Shown: positions 11,633-24,571, counted from the first letter of the stretch. The stretch: DNA of 64,000 nucleotides from Parus major (GCF_001522545.3 NC_031799.1:35543876-35607875), one strand, 5' to 3'. Numbers and translations are program-made. The notes: generated by a model not told the origin, from the sequence alone.

Positions 11633-12815
11633 CAGAATCATGGAATCAGTCAGGTTTGAAGGGACAACAGGGGAACATCTGCTTCAAGCTCTCTGCTCAA
11701 GTAGGGTCATCCCAGAGCACATGCTGGACACAGAGCTGTGTCCAGACAGTTCTTGAGTATCTATCTCTTGAGAGAGACCCCACAATCTCTCTGAGCAATC
11801 TGTGCCAGTGTGCAGTCATCTGCAAAGTTAAGAAGTTCTTCCCCATATTTAAGTGGAATTTCCTATGCATCAGTTTCTACCCATTCCTTTTGTGCTATTG
11901 CTCAGCACCAAGAAAAGCATCCATTCAGATTTTGCTTACATTGACAAGATCCCATCTCAGTCTTCTTGAGTTTGAACAGATCCAGCTCCCTCAGACTTTC
12001 CTCATATTTGAGCAAGTCCAGTCCTCCAACCATTTTTAAAGACCCCTGTTGGACTCTCTCCAGCAGCTCCATGTCTCCCAGGTCCTCAGGAGCCCAGAGC
12101 TGGACACAGCACTCCAGCTGTGCCTCACCTGGGCTGAGTAGAAGGACAGGATCACCCCCCTCACCCTGCTGGCAGTGCTCTTCCTAATGCACCCCAGGCC
12201 ACCATTGGCCTTCTTGGCCACCAGGTCACACTGCTGGCTAATGGACAGCTTGTTGTCCACCAGGAGCCCCAGGTCCTTCTCCTCAGAGCTGCTTTCCAGC
12301 AGATCTGCCCCAGCCTGAGCTGGTGCCTGGGATTATTCCTCCCCAGCTCAGGACCTTGTTTTGGCCTTTCCTGAACTTCACAAAGCTCCTCTCTGCTCCT
12401 ATCTCCACCCTACTGAGGCCTTTTTGAAGGGCTACACAGCCCTCAGGGGTATTGGCCACTGTTCCCAGCTTTGTGCTGTCAGTGACCTGCTGAGGAGGCA
12501 TCTGTCCCATTGTCCAAATCACTGATGAACAAGTTAAACACTGAGCCTAGTATAGAACTCTTGGGGTTCTCTCTTGTCAGGAATGGACAGGCTTCCAAGT
12601 AGACTCTAGGCCACTGATAATGACCCTTTGAGATCTACCATTCCACCAGTTCTCAAGTCATCTTACTGTCCACTCATCCAGGCCACACTTCCTGAGTTTG
12701 CATATGAGGTTATTATTAGATATATTGTCAAAATCCTTGCTGAAGTGCAGGTGCACAAACATCCAGGTAGTTGTGTCATTGTAGAATACAGTCAGGTTGC
12801 TGACACAGACAAATG
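11633..12815 (-). mobile_element. CR1 LINE, 5'-truncated, reverse transcriptase to 3' end
   Basis: Read on the minus strand, the element runs from the RT core at about 12815 to the 3' end at 11633. The 3' end reads AACCTGACTGATTCCATGAT, the CR1 tail region. This is the second-longest CR1 with readable RT in the window. It contains RT relics, the ORF2 C-terminus and a 3' UTR. Loss of the 5' end fits target-primed reverse transcription. Substitutions in catalytic motifs and several frame breaks show it is inactive. Confidence 0.93.
12036..12815 (-). pseudogene. CR1 ORF2 relic (RT core and C-terminus)
   Basis: Minus-strand translation shows, from 12815 downward, a YLDFSKAFD-type block (here HLHFSKDFD), then RKCGLDEWTVR, then FNLFISDLD. 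The catalytic box follows and reads QVTDSTKLG near 12470-12500 where active CR1 elements have FADDTKL. The C-terminal DNKLSISQQCDLVAKKANG lies near 12200-12260. Loss of the paired aspartates in the RT box and breaks in frame indicate no catalytic activity. The CR1 family assignment is secure because three independent blocks occur in the correct order. Confidence 0.88.
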
Positions 12816-15800
12816 AAGTTAGATAGGAGGTATCTCATAGCCAAGAGCAATTTTACAGTCAATGGAGTCAAATGGCATTAAACAATATTTTCTTATACTT
12901 CAATTTTGACTTGTTTTCACTTTTTCTTCCCATTTGCTTTTTAAATTAAAATATTGATGTTTGAAGTAGGTCTGTGATGCAGGTACATAAAAATAGAAGC
13001 AGTATTCAAAATTATAATTTAAGTGGACCCTAGAGTTCTTGATAATTTCAATAGATTTTTTTTAAAACATTTTTCTGTGGGTTTCTTCTCTGTCTCACTG
13101 CTACCTGCTTTTGCAGCAATGCTTAGAACATTCGGTAATAATACTGCCTCTCGCTGATCTTAAATATAACTTGAGAACAATAATCTGGGTGAAACCTGTG
13201 CACATTTTTGTCTTTGGTACTCCCCCAAAAAAACCCAAAAACCAACCAAACAAACAAACAAAAGCAAACAAACAAAAAAACCCAAGAAATTTTAAATGGT
13301 GATATAGCAGCAGAATCGTTAATATGGTGGAATCCAATAATGTCAAGCACAGAGGAGGAAACAAAGATACAAAACTTTATACAGCATTGCTCAAATGTTC
13401 CTGCAGTTTGTAGTTCATGCATATGGCCCAGTTAACAGATATTTAGCTATTTTATTTTAGTATCTGACTTATAAGAACTTCATATAAATGCTATCCCTGC
13501 AAAAAACACCGATGAACTTCACATTATCCAGTATAGCTTAAAAATATATCCCTTAACTCTGTTTTTATAGTTATTCTGAGCTTCTATACTAAGTCCTCAG
13601 CATGCCATATCAACTGAGATCTAGAAAAGTATAGAAATAGATTTTGCACAATTTTGAGCATAACCACTCCTTAAATCTATAACAAATATAGAACTGTTAT
13701 TGATGTATATATTGATAAATATATCTTTTGTATATATATTTTATATTTAAACAGCCTATACACCAAATACAATAGCATATACATAGAAGTAACAATATAA
13801 TACTACTTTAATTGTAAATAGTTATGTATTATATATGCATAGAGCATCAAAATACATATATTTTAAAAATTGTAGAGGACAAGAAAGATGGTATAATATT
13901 TTTTATACCTTCCCTCCAACATCCTTTGGTTATTTAAAATTAAGGAGCAACTGTAGACTTTATTACAAAAGATAGCATCACCTCTATGAATGTCCAAAGG
14001 CATAGTTTTTTTACCTTGGAACTATAAGAAGACATGAAACTATTAAACTTGGAGAATGATAGCCAGAAAAAATCAGGAGGAAAGAAAAATGAAAAAAACA
14101 GTATTAGCAGCCACAGAGCATGAACACAAAAGGAAAAAAATTAATCCCAACATCAGAAGTGGAAGGGAAGCTAGGGAGAAGAAAAATCAATGAGAGCTAT
14201 GATGGCCTTGATTATTTCCTTTCCAATTATTCCTTAAGTAACCCAGATTCTGGCAAACGTATGAAACCATTTAAGGTAGAACTTGGAAATTAGACTTAGT
14301 GACTTCAGTTCTCATACAAATCCCTTACTCACTTCCACTGAGAATTCTGTCAGAAGAATACAAGCATAACAAAAGCACACTTCTACCCATTAGCTGGAAC
14401 TTTTATCTCTTGACCCATTTCCTTGAATGACATAACAAGAGAAAGAGTTCAACTCTTCCCATTCACTTTGAAAAAAATATATACTTCTATGGAGTTCAGT
14501 GACCTAACAGTGTTTCTCTTTAAAAATTGGCAACCCTAAAGCACAATCAGATGTAAAACATACTCATTGCATACAGAAATTCACCCCTCTCTTCTCAAAC
14601 TTTTAAAGCTTTTCTTTTTCAATTACCTGTTCAATATGGCACATTTATTCTTCCTTCACTGTAGTAGCAGGACATAAATGTGACTTACACGGAGTTTCAC
14701 ACTTTGTCTGAAAGCTAAGCAAAATCTACTGTATCTTAAAAATTAATAATGTCTGGGACAGCTGCCATGGCTCCTTGAAGCTAAAGGATGTATCCAGGTT
14801 ATTTAAGTGATCATTCTCAGCATTCATATGGGAAGTGGAAAATGTTAATATGATCTGTGTGACAAAGGAGTGCTCCTGAAATATTCAAAATAATATTACG
14901 TAATCAGGATAGGTAGATTTGGAAAAGATTTAGTTCAGTGTATGCATAAGACAAATGTGAAAATTTTCATAGGACAATAATTTTTAAAAACACATGACAG
15001 CAGATATATGTAATATCCATATTTACCTCAAAAGAAAATTTAGACAAAGAAATTCCTAAGAAGCCTTTATCAGAATGCATTAAAGGAGTGGGTTGCTGTG
15101 GGTTGTCACAGGTTCTGTGTCAGAATTCTATTTCAAGGCAAAGCATAGGAACGAATAACTTATTTGCCTGAGAAATGTCTTGGTTTAACACGCTGAATTT
15201 GTAATTTCCGTTTTAATTTTGCAATGACCTATTTTTAAAATGCAAAATACATGAACTCCAGAAATCAGCATCAAAACACAGTATTTTCAAAAACTTGAAA
15301 GAAGGTAAGCTTTTTTTTAAAATTTAAAGAATAGAAGGGAATATTTTTTCTTTACTAGGAAATTTTAGATGTCTTATTGTCATAAGAACATCCAGTTTTT
15401 AAATCTAAAGTTTCTCACCAAACAAATCTTCCAAGTTCTCAGCAATCTTATTATTAATTAAAGAAATATGAGGGATGTTAAATAGTTGGAGCTTTTTGTT
15501 TTCTATTTACTGTTTTGATTTATAAGTGTATAAGTTTTAATGGACGACAATGACAGAGGTGGAGGGAATCTGGGAAGAACAGCACAAAAAATTCTCTACT
15601 GAAGCTAACCACCAGATTCCATCTGTGTGGAACATAATGTAAAACACAGGAGAAGACAAAAATGTGGAAGCCTTTAGTTATCCCATTATATTCAAAAATG
15701 ACAGCCAAGAATTCAGCTCACAGATGATACATATTTCATTCACCTTGGCTTTTAGGACAAAAGAAAAGTATCTGTAATTTACCAGCCTGGTCAGGCAGTG

Positions 15801-18489
15801 TGAGGATAGCAGTCAGTGGTGTGCAAAACCAAGTGTGCCAGCTCCCCAGACCAGGTACGGTGTCACGGACACCTGGCTGGCTGCCACGCCCTGCTCTGAG
15901 TGCAAGGAGGGGATGTTCTCACTGCACACCTTACACCTCACCTGTCACACTCCACAGAGCTCAAGAGAGCCCCATGAAAACGATGAGCCCTCCCTTATGC
16001 ACACACAGTTTTCACCTCCAGTAGGTAGGAGCTGGTGTGAAAATTTGGAATGCTCATGTTCAATGACAAATTCAAATGTAAGACATTTGGTAGCATTCTC
16101 CAGCCTTCTGTACACTCTCTAAACACCAGCACTGTATGTGAATATGAGCTGGCAGCACAAATATTTCCTCCCATCCAATAGAAACACACTTCAGTTGTTT
16201 TGGTGCATAGGAAAGATCTGTAGTGAAATTCTCAGATCCAACTGTATGAACCTATTGACCTCTTCATGGCTTTATAACTAAAAACAAAATACAATCTGCT
16301 AAATTTCTACCTTCATATATTTATTTAAGATAAAGGTATTTATTTAAGAAACTAAGAGACTTGAGTGAACTTTAATTCTCTTATCTGCAATAATTCTGTA
16401 CACCCTACAGTAGGCCTGTGTCGAACTCAGCTAGCATTGTTTCAGTGAATAGCAAGGCTCTGCCAAACCAAACTTGTTATCCAAAACCATTTTAATGTCA
16501 GCATTCCCAAAAGCATGCCCTCATAAATAAGGCTTGTTCAAAAGAAATGTGGGATTGCCCACCTACAGAAGCTATTCATAGCTTGGCTCTCAAAGGAGAT
16601 AATAATTTTGTTTAGGTGAGAGGTGAGCAACTGTTTTGCAGAACGCAACAGTTTTCTGCCTAAAAATGCAGTCACAGTGAAGTCAAAATATTCTGACAGA
16701 GGAAAGTTTTGGTTCTTAAAAAAAAATTGTTTTTTCTCTTTCCATTTTTATAACGTCAGAAAGTATGTTTTTCTCACTGTAAATGAGTTTAGATTTTATT
16801 GTTTAGTTTCATTATGTTTTTAGCCTTATACTAAAATTTTCAATACAATTAGATAGTTTAACACCAGATATGTATTTTGTGATGATTAGCATTATCAATA
16901 CTTCCTACCAAAATTTTTCAGAATGAAAAAGGAAACCAAGGAAAATTTTAACACATTTTCTGTTCAAATTCAGATCAACATGTATGCTTGAATCACACAG
17001 AAAAGGAATTCTGAGTAAAGAAGCAGAAAAGAAATTATAAGAATTTGAAAATATAGCGTAAAGGACAAATGCACCCATAATCCAAGTTTGTAATGCATCC
17101 AACTAATAAAACAGAATCAAGACTATAATCTTATCTTCAGATATTCAGTCTCTCCCTATAGTACTTTCTTATGCTGCATTATCATATTCTTTTCAGGGAG
17201 TTCTATACTTCAGTTTGCAGCTATATTTATTTAAAAATATTTAGAAATAAGTCTATCATTTTCAAAATTCCTATGTGTATTAAATGATATTAAGTCCTAT
17301 TGTGACAATCAGCTCAATAATATATATATATACACAAATAAATGCAGTAGTAGTTTGAGAATTAAACATTCATGCTTTTTCCCACATATAAATATCTTCT
17401 AATATATATACATATATAAAAAATATGCATATTTTAGTACAAAAAAAGTTTAAGAAACAAAAATTACTATGAGCAGACTGAAACGGAATAAGTTTTGGAT
17501 TAAACACTTAAAGAGGCCAATATTGAGGAGAGATCATTTTTAACTGATATGATATTTCATGGAATGGTTTTGACAAGCTATCACTTCATTAAAGCAACAC
17601 AATGAACAAGTGAAGTGCAACTGTTTTGAATTGATGGTAATCCATAGGATATTTGCAAAAATCGTAACAACCTGCCGTTCTATGGACAATTTCACTAGCA
17701 GTTGTTTCAGTAAAGTGTAAATATATATCATAAACACCATCAAATTTCAATTACCCTAATTTTCATCTATGGTACTTAAGGACTGTATAAAACACTGAAC
17801 TCTGATTTTTCAAATTTTATGGGATAAAATGAAATGCAGCAGATGTCTAAATTAAAGGTGTTTTCCTTTCATATTGAAATTTTCTTACAGGCCATTTGTC
17901 TTTCCTTCATTATTCCTGCCTGTGTGCACATGGAAATAGCTGGAAAAGATTTTAAAAAATACACATTGTGGTTTTTAAATGTGTCTTGCCAGCTTTGAGC
18001 TTGTCTGTTTGTCCCAAACCTCTCTATGCCAGTTCAACAATCATCCTCTGCCAGATTTGGCTTTCAAAATTAACATATTTTGTATATGACATATGTTTGA
18101 AATTAGCACAAAATGCAGCCAAGAACTGGAAATTAACAAGGAAAAAAGTTATTTTAGCTAACATTTGGGAGCCAGGAAATACTTCATTGGCTTAAAACAT
18201 TAGGACTGGCTATTGTTTATTAAATTAAATAAATTCAATATGTAGCCTACAAATTGTCATCACCACACTATCCATTTTGTTACACATGCATCATTTCTTC
18301 CCTTTTTCACATGTACATTTGATGTCTATGTGTACTTTTGTAGCTATAGATGAAGAAAAACATCACATATGCTTTTCATGTTAAAAGTGGCTGTAAAGAC
18401 TTGAAAATCTTGCAGTACTGTCAGAGCCAAAAATTTCTGCTTCTCATTAAGAACTGGCATATTGTTCTTGTCATACATATGCACTAAGC
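12816..18489. other. Long AT-rich stretch without recognisable genes
   Basis: Unique AT-rich DNA with TA-rich patches near 13700-13870 and 17315-17425. Open frames are all under 100 codons and lack family motifs; the 99-codon minus-strand frame at 13123-13422 reads through the A/C tract. A slightly GC-richer patch at 15780-16030 gives overlapping 74-95-codon frames, but no domain or exon structure is evident. Confidence 0.5.
13222..13286. repeat. A/C low-complexity tract, (CAAA)n-like
   Basis: CCCAAAAACCAACCAAACAA-type sequence with several tandem CAAA units. It explains the Gly/Phe-rich and Lys/Asn-rich open frames on the two strands around it. Confidence 0.9.
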
Positions 18490-19860
18490 ACGCCACTATG
18501 GTCACTGGGCTCTAATCTTTGTTGCTGCTGCTCATTTGGAAACAAAACAGCATTTTCTTTTGTTTGTGCAAGACCCCTGGGCATAAAGCCTTGGATCCTT
18601 TTTCTCCATCTTGGCTGAAAATAATATTATATGCCAAGGATGTTGTCATCTCCTGGACGACCACAGCCATTGGGACCTCCCTGGGACCACAGCTAGAGGA
18701 GAAATGGGTGTGTAGCAGGATATTGCCTCTGTATCCCGAGTGCCATGAATGGAGCAGAGGATGGTCATGAATGGTGGCACACCCAGAGCACTCAAGCCCA
18801 CACCGAAGGACTGACTGTACCTTCTAAACAGCTTGACCAAAGGTTCAGACCTTTGCAGAGGTGGGCTTATTTTTATTTGGGGAATATGAATAAAAGGGGT
18901 ACCTATTGTCATGAATAAGCAGGCTGCTTAAAGAATCAGCATCAAAGGTAGTGGCAGAAGCAGATTTTAATACAAATTTATGAAAGTGAGACTTTAACAG
19001 AGCTGGGTGGAAAAGTTCACTCTATTGCTTATGATCTAGATGAGACATACTTAGGAAAATCTGATTAGAATCAACTAAGAATGATTTACATAGACACAAG
19101 AGTTGCAAAAGATAGAAAGTGCAAAGGATATGGATGCAAAAATACAAGGTTACAAAAGGGTTTAGCAGCGCTTATTCATTGACAATTTTATAGTTACAAA
19201 ATGATTCAACAGGACTTACTCTGATGATGGTAACAACTAGATTATAGATCCACAGTGACATCCACAGACATGGGTTGTGCCTGAAAGAGTCAGCCTATCT
19301 TTCGCTGTCAGCAATGGTCTTTCAAGCATCACAAACAGGAATGATGGTGAGCTCCAAGAATCATCCCACTTGGAGTTACTGTGCAGCCATGGAAAATTCA
19401 AAGGGCCTCACTTAAGACTGCTCTTCACAGGGTCACAAGGAGATTTGCTTGTCACCCACTAGTTTCTATCCTTGCCGTATCACAAGTTAGTGACTACCAG
19501 AGGGCTGGTTTTTTCTACAAAGAGAACAATGGTGCCATTTCACTTGGACTACAATTCAGGTAAATGATTTACCAAGGATAAAAATGTCAATTGCTTATCC
19601 TTTGTTCCCCACCTTGCTCAGGCAGCTGCTGCAGTCAGAATTGTTCCCAGCTTTATCATGCAAAAACTCCGGTGCAGGAAAGGAGTGCTCAGCTTGTTCA
19701 GTCAAGGCTTTTCAGGAGCTACTGAGGTCATAGAGCAGGACTGAGGAGGGGAAGAGGAGATACCACCACAATCCACCCCAAAGATGATCCATTGCATTCT
19801 AAGGAGTGATGGTGTGGTTGCCTCTTCCCTCTGTGATAATAAACACATTAATGCCACATT
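18490..19860. mobile_element. Probable ERV LTR composite
   Basis: The first half (18490-18930) has a GC-richer stretch with GGGACCTCCCTGGGACCAC and ACCCCTGGGCATAAAGCC, resembling the central part of avian ERV LTRs. The second half (about 18950-19850) has GGATATGGATGCAAAAATAC, CAAGAATCATCCCACTTGGA and GGTCACAAGGAGATTTGCTT, resembling a second LTR or another segment of one. Orientation is uncertain: an AATAAA lies on the plus strand at 19838, but TTTATT motifs occur as well. No retroviral coding region is evident. The call rests on recalled resemblance to songbird repeats. Confidence 0.42.
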
Positions 19861-22170
19861 ACAATTGGAATTCTAGGGAAATGTTCAGTTAAGATGCCTA
19901 ATTGTGTGGATTTTGTTAAACATGACAGAGTAGTATTACGTGTGTGAGTAGGTCCTTGGAACCGTCGATCTGCCAAACAATTCTCCACATTCCAACATAG
20001 AGAATAATATTAAATAGCAAAAATGCTATTTAATAAAGAAATACCTCACTGGTCCCTTCCAAACTTAGATATTCTGCGATACTCTGAAAACTGTAAGACT
20101 ATAGTAAGAGGCACTTTAAATTTGGTGACTCAATTAAATTAAATGGAGCTGCTTTACATCACAAAAGTAGTGATATTCTGCATATTCTGAATTAAACAAA
20201 ATTCAAATCTTTACTAGCATATTCTAATAAATGCTCTACTTCAGTGTCATCCCCTGTTAATAATGGTTTGGATGATATTTACGAGTTTGCAAAAAAGCGA
20301 CCACAAAAGATCCCAAAACCCTATAGAAGAGCACAAAATATTCTTTGTTTAAATTTGCTTGTTTCCCCCAATGCCAAATTTATGGTTTAAGGCACCAAAT
20401 AAATACATAAAGAGAAGATGGTCCTACTGGCTTTCTAGGGGATGAAGAACAATGTAAATTTTGAATTTATGCATCTCAATAATGTAGTGCTTCTAATACT
20501 ATTAAAAACAAAATTTTAAAATTAAAATTAAATCAGCTGATTGTGGGAGAATAATCACTCCAGAAAAAGTGGAAAAACTCTCAGAATCCACAGATTACAT
20601 CAACACACACACACAAAAAATAATCTTTGGAAAAAATGTCAAGATCTGGAAGCAGTGGCAAGATAAATACAGCTCCTATAGTTCCTACACGACTGACTGC
20701 AAAATGTATGACGAGCCTCAGCTCTTTTATTACATACATAATTATCAGCTGCAAAGTGTTGATGCAGTTATAACAGTAACAGGTAATAGGAAAAATAGCT
20801 GTATTAATTAGTGTATATTATAGGTATTAAACATTTGGTCTAAAATCTTTTTGAAATCTTTCTGCTCAGAGGTTTGCCTTGGGTATGAAGCTGTACAAGC
20901 TTTGGTCTTGCTTTTCAATGTATGCAGATGAATCATTGTGGGGTTTCTGTTTGTTGAGTATTTTTTAATAAAGGGCTTGCAGTTATCTATTTTGTAAGAA
21001 AATGCTTTTTGGTTAAATCCTTTACTCACACAAGTAAATCACCCATCTATGAACTACAGTCAGTAATAGAAGGGGTTTACAATTTGGTCAGAAAAAACAA
21101 GTCAGATAATACTAAAGTCAGTTTGGAAATGTCATTCTCTATCACGACTCCCAGGACTGTGTATTCTAGATATGGAGGATACAAATTGTGTCAGAAGCAC
21201 AACCCAGGCCTTACAAAGCAGCCAAAAGGTCTTGATTTATTTTAGGGATGCTAAGATCATAGTCTGAATAAATATGGTCTTGATTTTTTAAAATATAAAC
21301 AGCAAGTTTAGCAACTACTCTATCTTATTTTCAGAGAGTATATAGACATTGAGAATTTTCCTAATGCAATACAGTGGTTTCTAATACATTATGCAAACTC
21401 ATGTTTACTTCACTTCCTGAACTCAAATGGCATGCTGAATTTTTGGCTTCAATTCACTGAACTCCTATTTCTGCTTAGAAAGATTTATCTTTTCCTATGG
21501 AGTCTTAATCAAGACAAATTCTACCACAGCAGTTGCCACACAATTTTCGCCATGTGCTATGTATTTAGTTCACCCAGACCCTACTTCAAAGAACTATAAT
21601 TTGAGCATTACATCACTTCTGTCATTCTGGAATTATCTGAGGCCTGTTTTATTTTCCATTTCTTTTCCACCCACCCCCACTAACTTATTAATATGAAGGA
21701 GAGTGCATGTGTCTGTTTTATGCTCTGATTACCATCTTGCTTGCACTGCTGGTTTTGCATATACAGTAAATTCTAAGAAGATGGGCTTAGCAAAATGTGA
21801 AAAAGCAGAATGACAGTGCAGGAGATGTTTGGATAGATTCATAAGAAATAGTCAGATTTATTGGCTCCCCAACCTTTCTTATATTGAATTTATTTAAATC
21901 TGTGACTCATATATCACTTATGCAATAGTGACAAGCAGCTTATGTATCAGCCAGTCTGCTATCAACAAACTGTTATGAGCTCATTATCAAGCTGATTTGG
22001 GGGCACACCAAACAGATTCCAGCTGGATTGCACAGAGTCCATTAAATGTTGTCCAAAGGCTCTGTGGAAATGTTATTCAGGGGGCTGTCTGCCCTCTTTG
22101 ATTCACAGTTGAACATCGGGCAGAGCTTTTGTGCTGTTTATTGTTTGTACATTATTTCCTGAAACAGATA

Positions 22171-22173
<3 letters not shown>
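19861..22173. other. AT-rich DNA, no gene seen
   Basis: No repeat family or exon recognised. The last 240 bases (21930-22165) are less AT-biased and free of simple repeats, which is the look of conserved noncoding DNA (see findings). Confidence 0.5.
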
Positions 22174-22226
<53 letters not shown>

Positions 22227-22232
22227 AAAAAA
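22174..22232. repeat. Poly(A) homopolymer, 51 A then A-rich
   Basis: An unbroken run of A at 22174-22224 is followed by one G and seven more A. There is no AATAAA shortly upstream and no visible target duplication, so it is not clearly the tail of a retrocopy. Length accuracy in the assembly is doubtful. Confidence 0.97.
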
Positions 22233-22400
22233 GTAGGAATTCCATTTCTGGCTCAAGCCTTCACTATATGGAGGATATTTGTACCCTATGAAATAGCTGT
22301 GCTACCCTGCCCACACAGATGCGAGTGTCTGGGATGGAGCTAGTGCAATCTGTGTATGAAGGACGGCTGTGCAGCACTAAGGTACTCCTGGTGGCCCAAC

Positions 22401-22517
22401 ATATTCCAGTATTTAGAGTCTATAGGCACCACATTCCAGTATTTAGAGTCTATAGGCACCACATTCCAGTATTTAGAGTCTATAGGCACCACATTCCAGT
22501 ATTTAGAGTCTATAGGC
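22401..22517. repeat. 30-bp minisatellite, about 3.9 units
   Basis: Units start at 22401, 22431, 22461 and 22491. Each is built on ATTCCAGTATTTAGAGTCTA plus TAGGCACC. Units 2 and 3 are identical, unit 1 differs by one base (ATATTCC for ACATTCC), and unit 4 is cut short after TAGGC. Because 30 is a multiple of three, open frames read through on both strands with a ten-residue repeat; these frames have no start context or family match. There are no spacers, so this is not CRISPR-like. Confidence 0.97.
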
Positions 22518-23129
22518 CTGTTTGTCTCAAACACCCATGACTCTCTCTGATGGGATTCCAGAGCATAGGAGAGCAAACACTTAGAATTACACAAAACGTT
22601 TTTTAGGATAACAGGATCTGAGAAAGAGGATTCAATGGATTTGATTACATGACAAAGGCTGTCCTTTGCAAGGGCTGCAGGGCAAGGCTGATAAGGTATT
22701 GAGCAACTGAAAACAGGGCTTGTGGACAGCTACTTTCTTTCATGGTCGGTAACAAATGAAGTCCCACTATATTCACAAAAAGAAACGTAGGCCAAAACCA
22801 AGTCAGCACTATTGTATGAGTGGCAATTTCAATTCAGACAACACTCTAGAAAGGCAGGTTTTGAGACTTTTTTTAATATCAGATGGCTCAAGGATTTCTT
22901 GGAATTAAAATGTGGTGTAAATTATCACAGATGCAGCCCATGGGTAGCTGGACTGAACCTAATTGAGCTGCTGCTTTCTGTGTCACAATTCAGGGCAGGA
23001 TCAGACTTGGAAAAGGTACATCTTATCTCTAGGCATGCTAGGGAACATTATCAGTGCAGGTGCTCTGAGACACACTCATCTCAGTCTGACTACCTCTGAT
23101 GTGGCACATGACTAGGTAAAACACAGGAA

Positions 23130-23300
23130 GCCAGATTTTCAAAAACATCTAAGTACCTATGGTACAAAATGGGATTTTCCAAAGTTTCCTTAGACTGTCA
23201 ATGGCATTTAAGGCATTTAGGCATTTGTCAAACTCCCAGTAAAAGACAACCTGTGTCTTAAGTCTTAACAACCTAAGTCTTACATCTTAGGCTGCTTTGT
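23130..23300. repeat. Candidate ancient amniote interspersed repeat
   Basis: It contains CCAGATTTTCAAAAACATCT, AAGTACCTATGGTACAAAAT and GGGATTTTCCAAAG, and further on CCTAAGTCTTACATCTTAGG. The CTAAGT/ACTTAG and GATTTTCAAA themes are reminiscent of an old palindromic repeat known from turtles, crocodiles and birds. The family name cannot be given from the sequence alone. It is non-coding. Confidence 0.4.
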
Positions 23301-24571
23301 ACCTCTGAAAAAGAAGCCCTTAGTCTCAGCTAATCTTTTCACATGGGAACACAATATTTAAATATCACAAATGCATATAGTCAGAATTAATTAATGTTTG
23401 CAACAAGCATTTTAAAGATTAAGTAGTCTTTTGTAACAGGCATAATGTTGCTGTTCCTAGTCCTCAATTAACTGGACTGGTGTCTGACTTCAGTCAGCAA
23501 TGCTGATTATCTGCAATGTTTCTTTTTGTTATATGCACTGATAACACACTATTTTTATCAAAGTCCTACTGAATTTGAAAAATCTCATTCCAAGGCTATA
23601 GATATATATACATATAGCTATGATCAAGGGTTCAAAAGTCTTGAGTTGTACCATTTGCTGTGAAAGTTCCATCAAAGAAGGTGTCTGAAATAAAAACACA
23701 GCCATTATAGGAGACTTGTTCCTGTTGTGCTCTAATTCTTTTGCTACTCTGTTGTTTCCCTTCAAACAAATTCTCTTTCCTGTCCCCACAAACCTGCCAA
23801 TGTTAGAGATCTTTGGAAGCTTTCTACAGATCTGACAAAAGAGAGCTCTTGCTCAACCCATAATAAAAAAAGCACAGCTAAAACCTTTACTTTATGGAAG
23901 TGTGTCCTGAAGTAAGTACTTAACTCTTAATTGGTTCAATATCAAACACAAATCCATATTCAGTTCCTCCCTGTCCACTGCTCTGGCTTCTCAGTTGTGG
24001 CAGGATAGAAGGTACATCTGCAATCTGTCTTCTTACAGACCTCTTTCAAGTCACAGACCATCACATTTCCTTGGAATCCCATTACCCATCTGGCTTTTTT
24101 TGGATTAGTAGGAAAAAAGGGACTTTGAATTTTGGGAACAGCCTGTGTAATAGTTGGAAGAAGGGAATAAAGAACATATCTGGGAGACAGTTTATACTAT
24201 TTTATATAAAGTAAAGAAACAGGAGTAAAAACATTGACCCATTTAAGATATCTCAATTTTGAGGGTGCAAATTTAATTCCTTTTTGAGAAACTGCAGGCT
24301 TCATCTGACTCATAACTAAAAAAATTCTAGCGCTCAGAGCAACCAAAAGATGGGTTGAACTGTCGTCTGACTTTCTTCCTCATCATATCTTTATCCTGAT
24401 CCTTACCTTGACTTGTCACACAGCAGACATTTTGATCATCTAGCTCTGAATACCTCTGTGATGGAGCACTAAGTGATAATCAGCTGCCTGAAAGTTTCAG
24501 CATCAGATAAAAAGGGAGAACACCACACATCTTTGCTACTTTGTTGTTCTAGGTTTTAGTTCTACTATCTG

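Noticed and set aside
11656..12039. 127-codon plus-strand open frame
   Set aside because: It runs antisense through the 3' part of the minus-strand CR1.
15800..16122. Overlapping 74- and 95-codon frames in a GC-richer patch
   Set aside because: Two frames are open at once, and neither shows a motif or splice-bounded structure. It is probably chance.
21930..22232. Processed pseudogene ending in the A51 tract
   Set aside because: There is no AATAAA upstream, no target-site duplication and no protein-like translation of the preceding bases.
22401..22517. CRISPR-like direct repeats
   Set aside because: Units are contiguous with no spacers, and the sequence is eukaryotic. It is a minisatellite.
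22319..22594. Repeat-containing open frames on both strands across the minisatellite
   Set aside because: Frames stay open only because the 30-bp unit is divisible by three. Flanks carry no coding signal.
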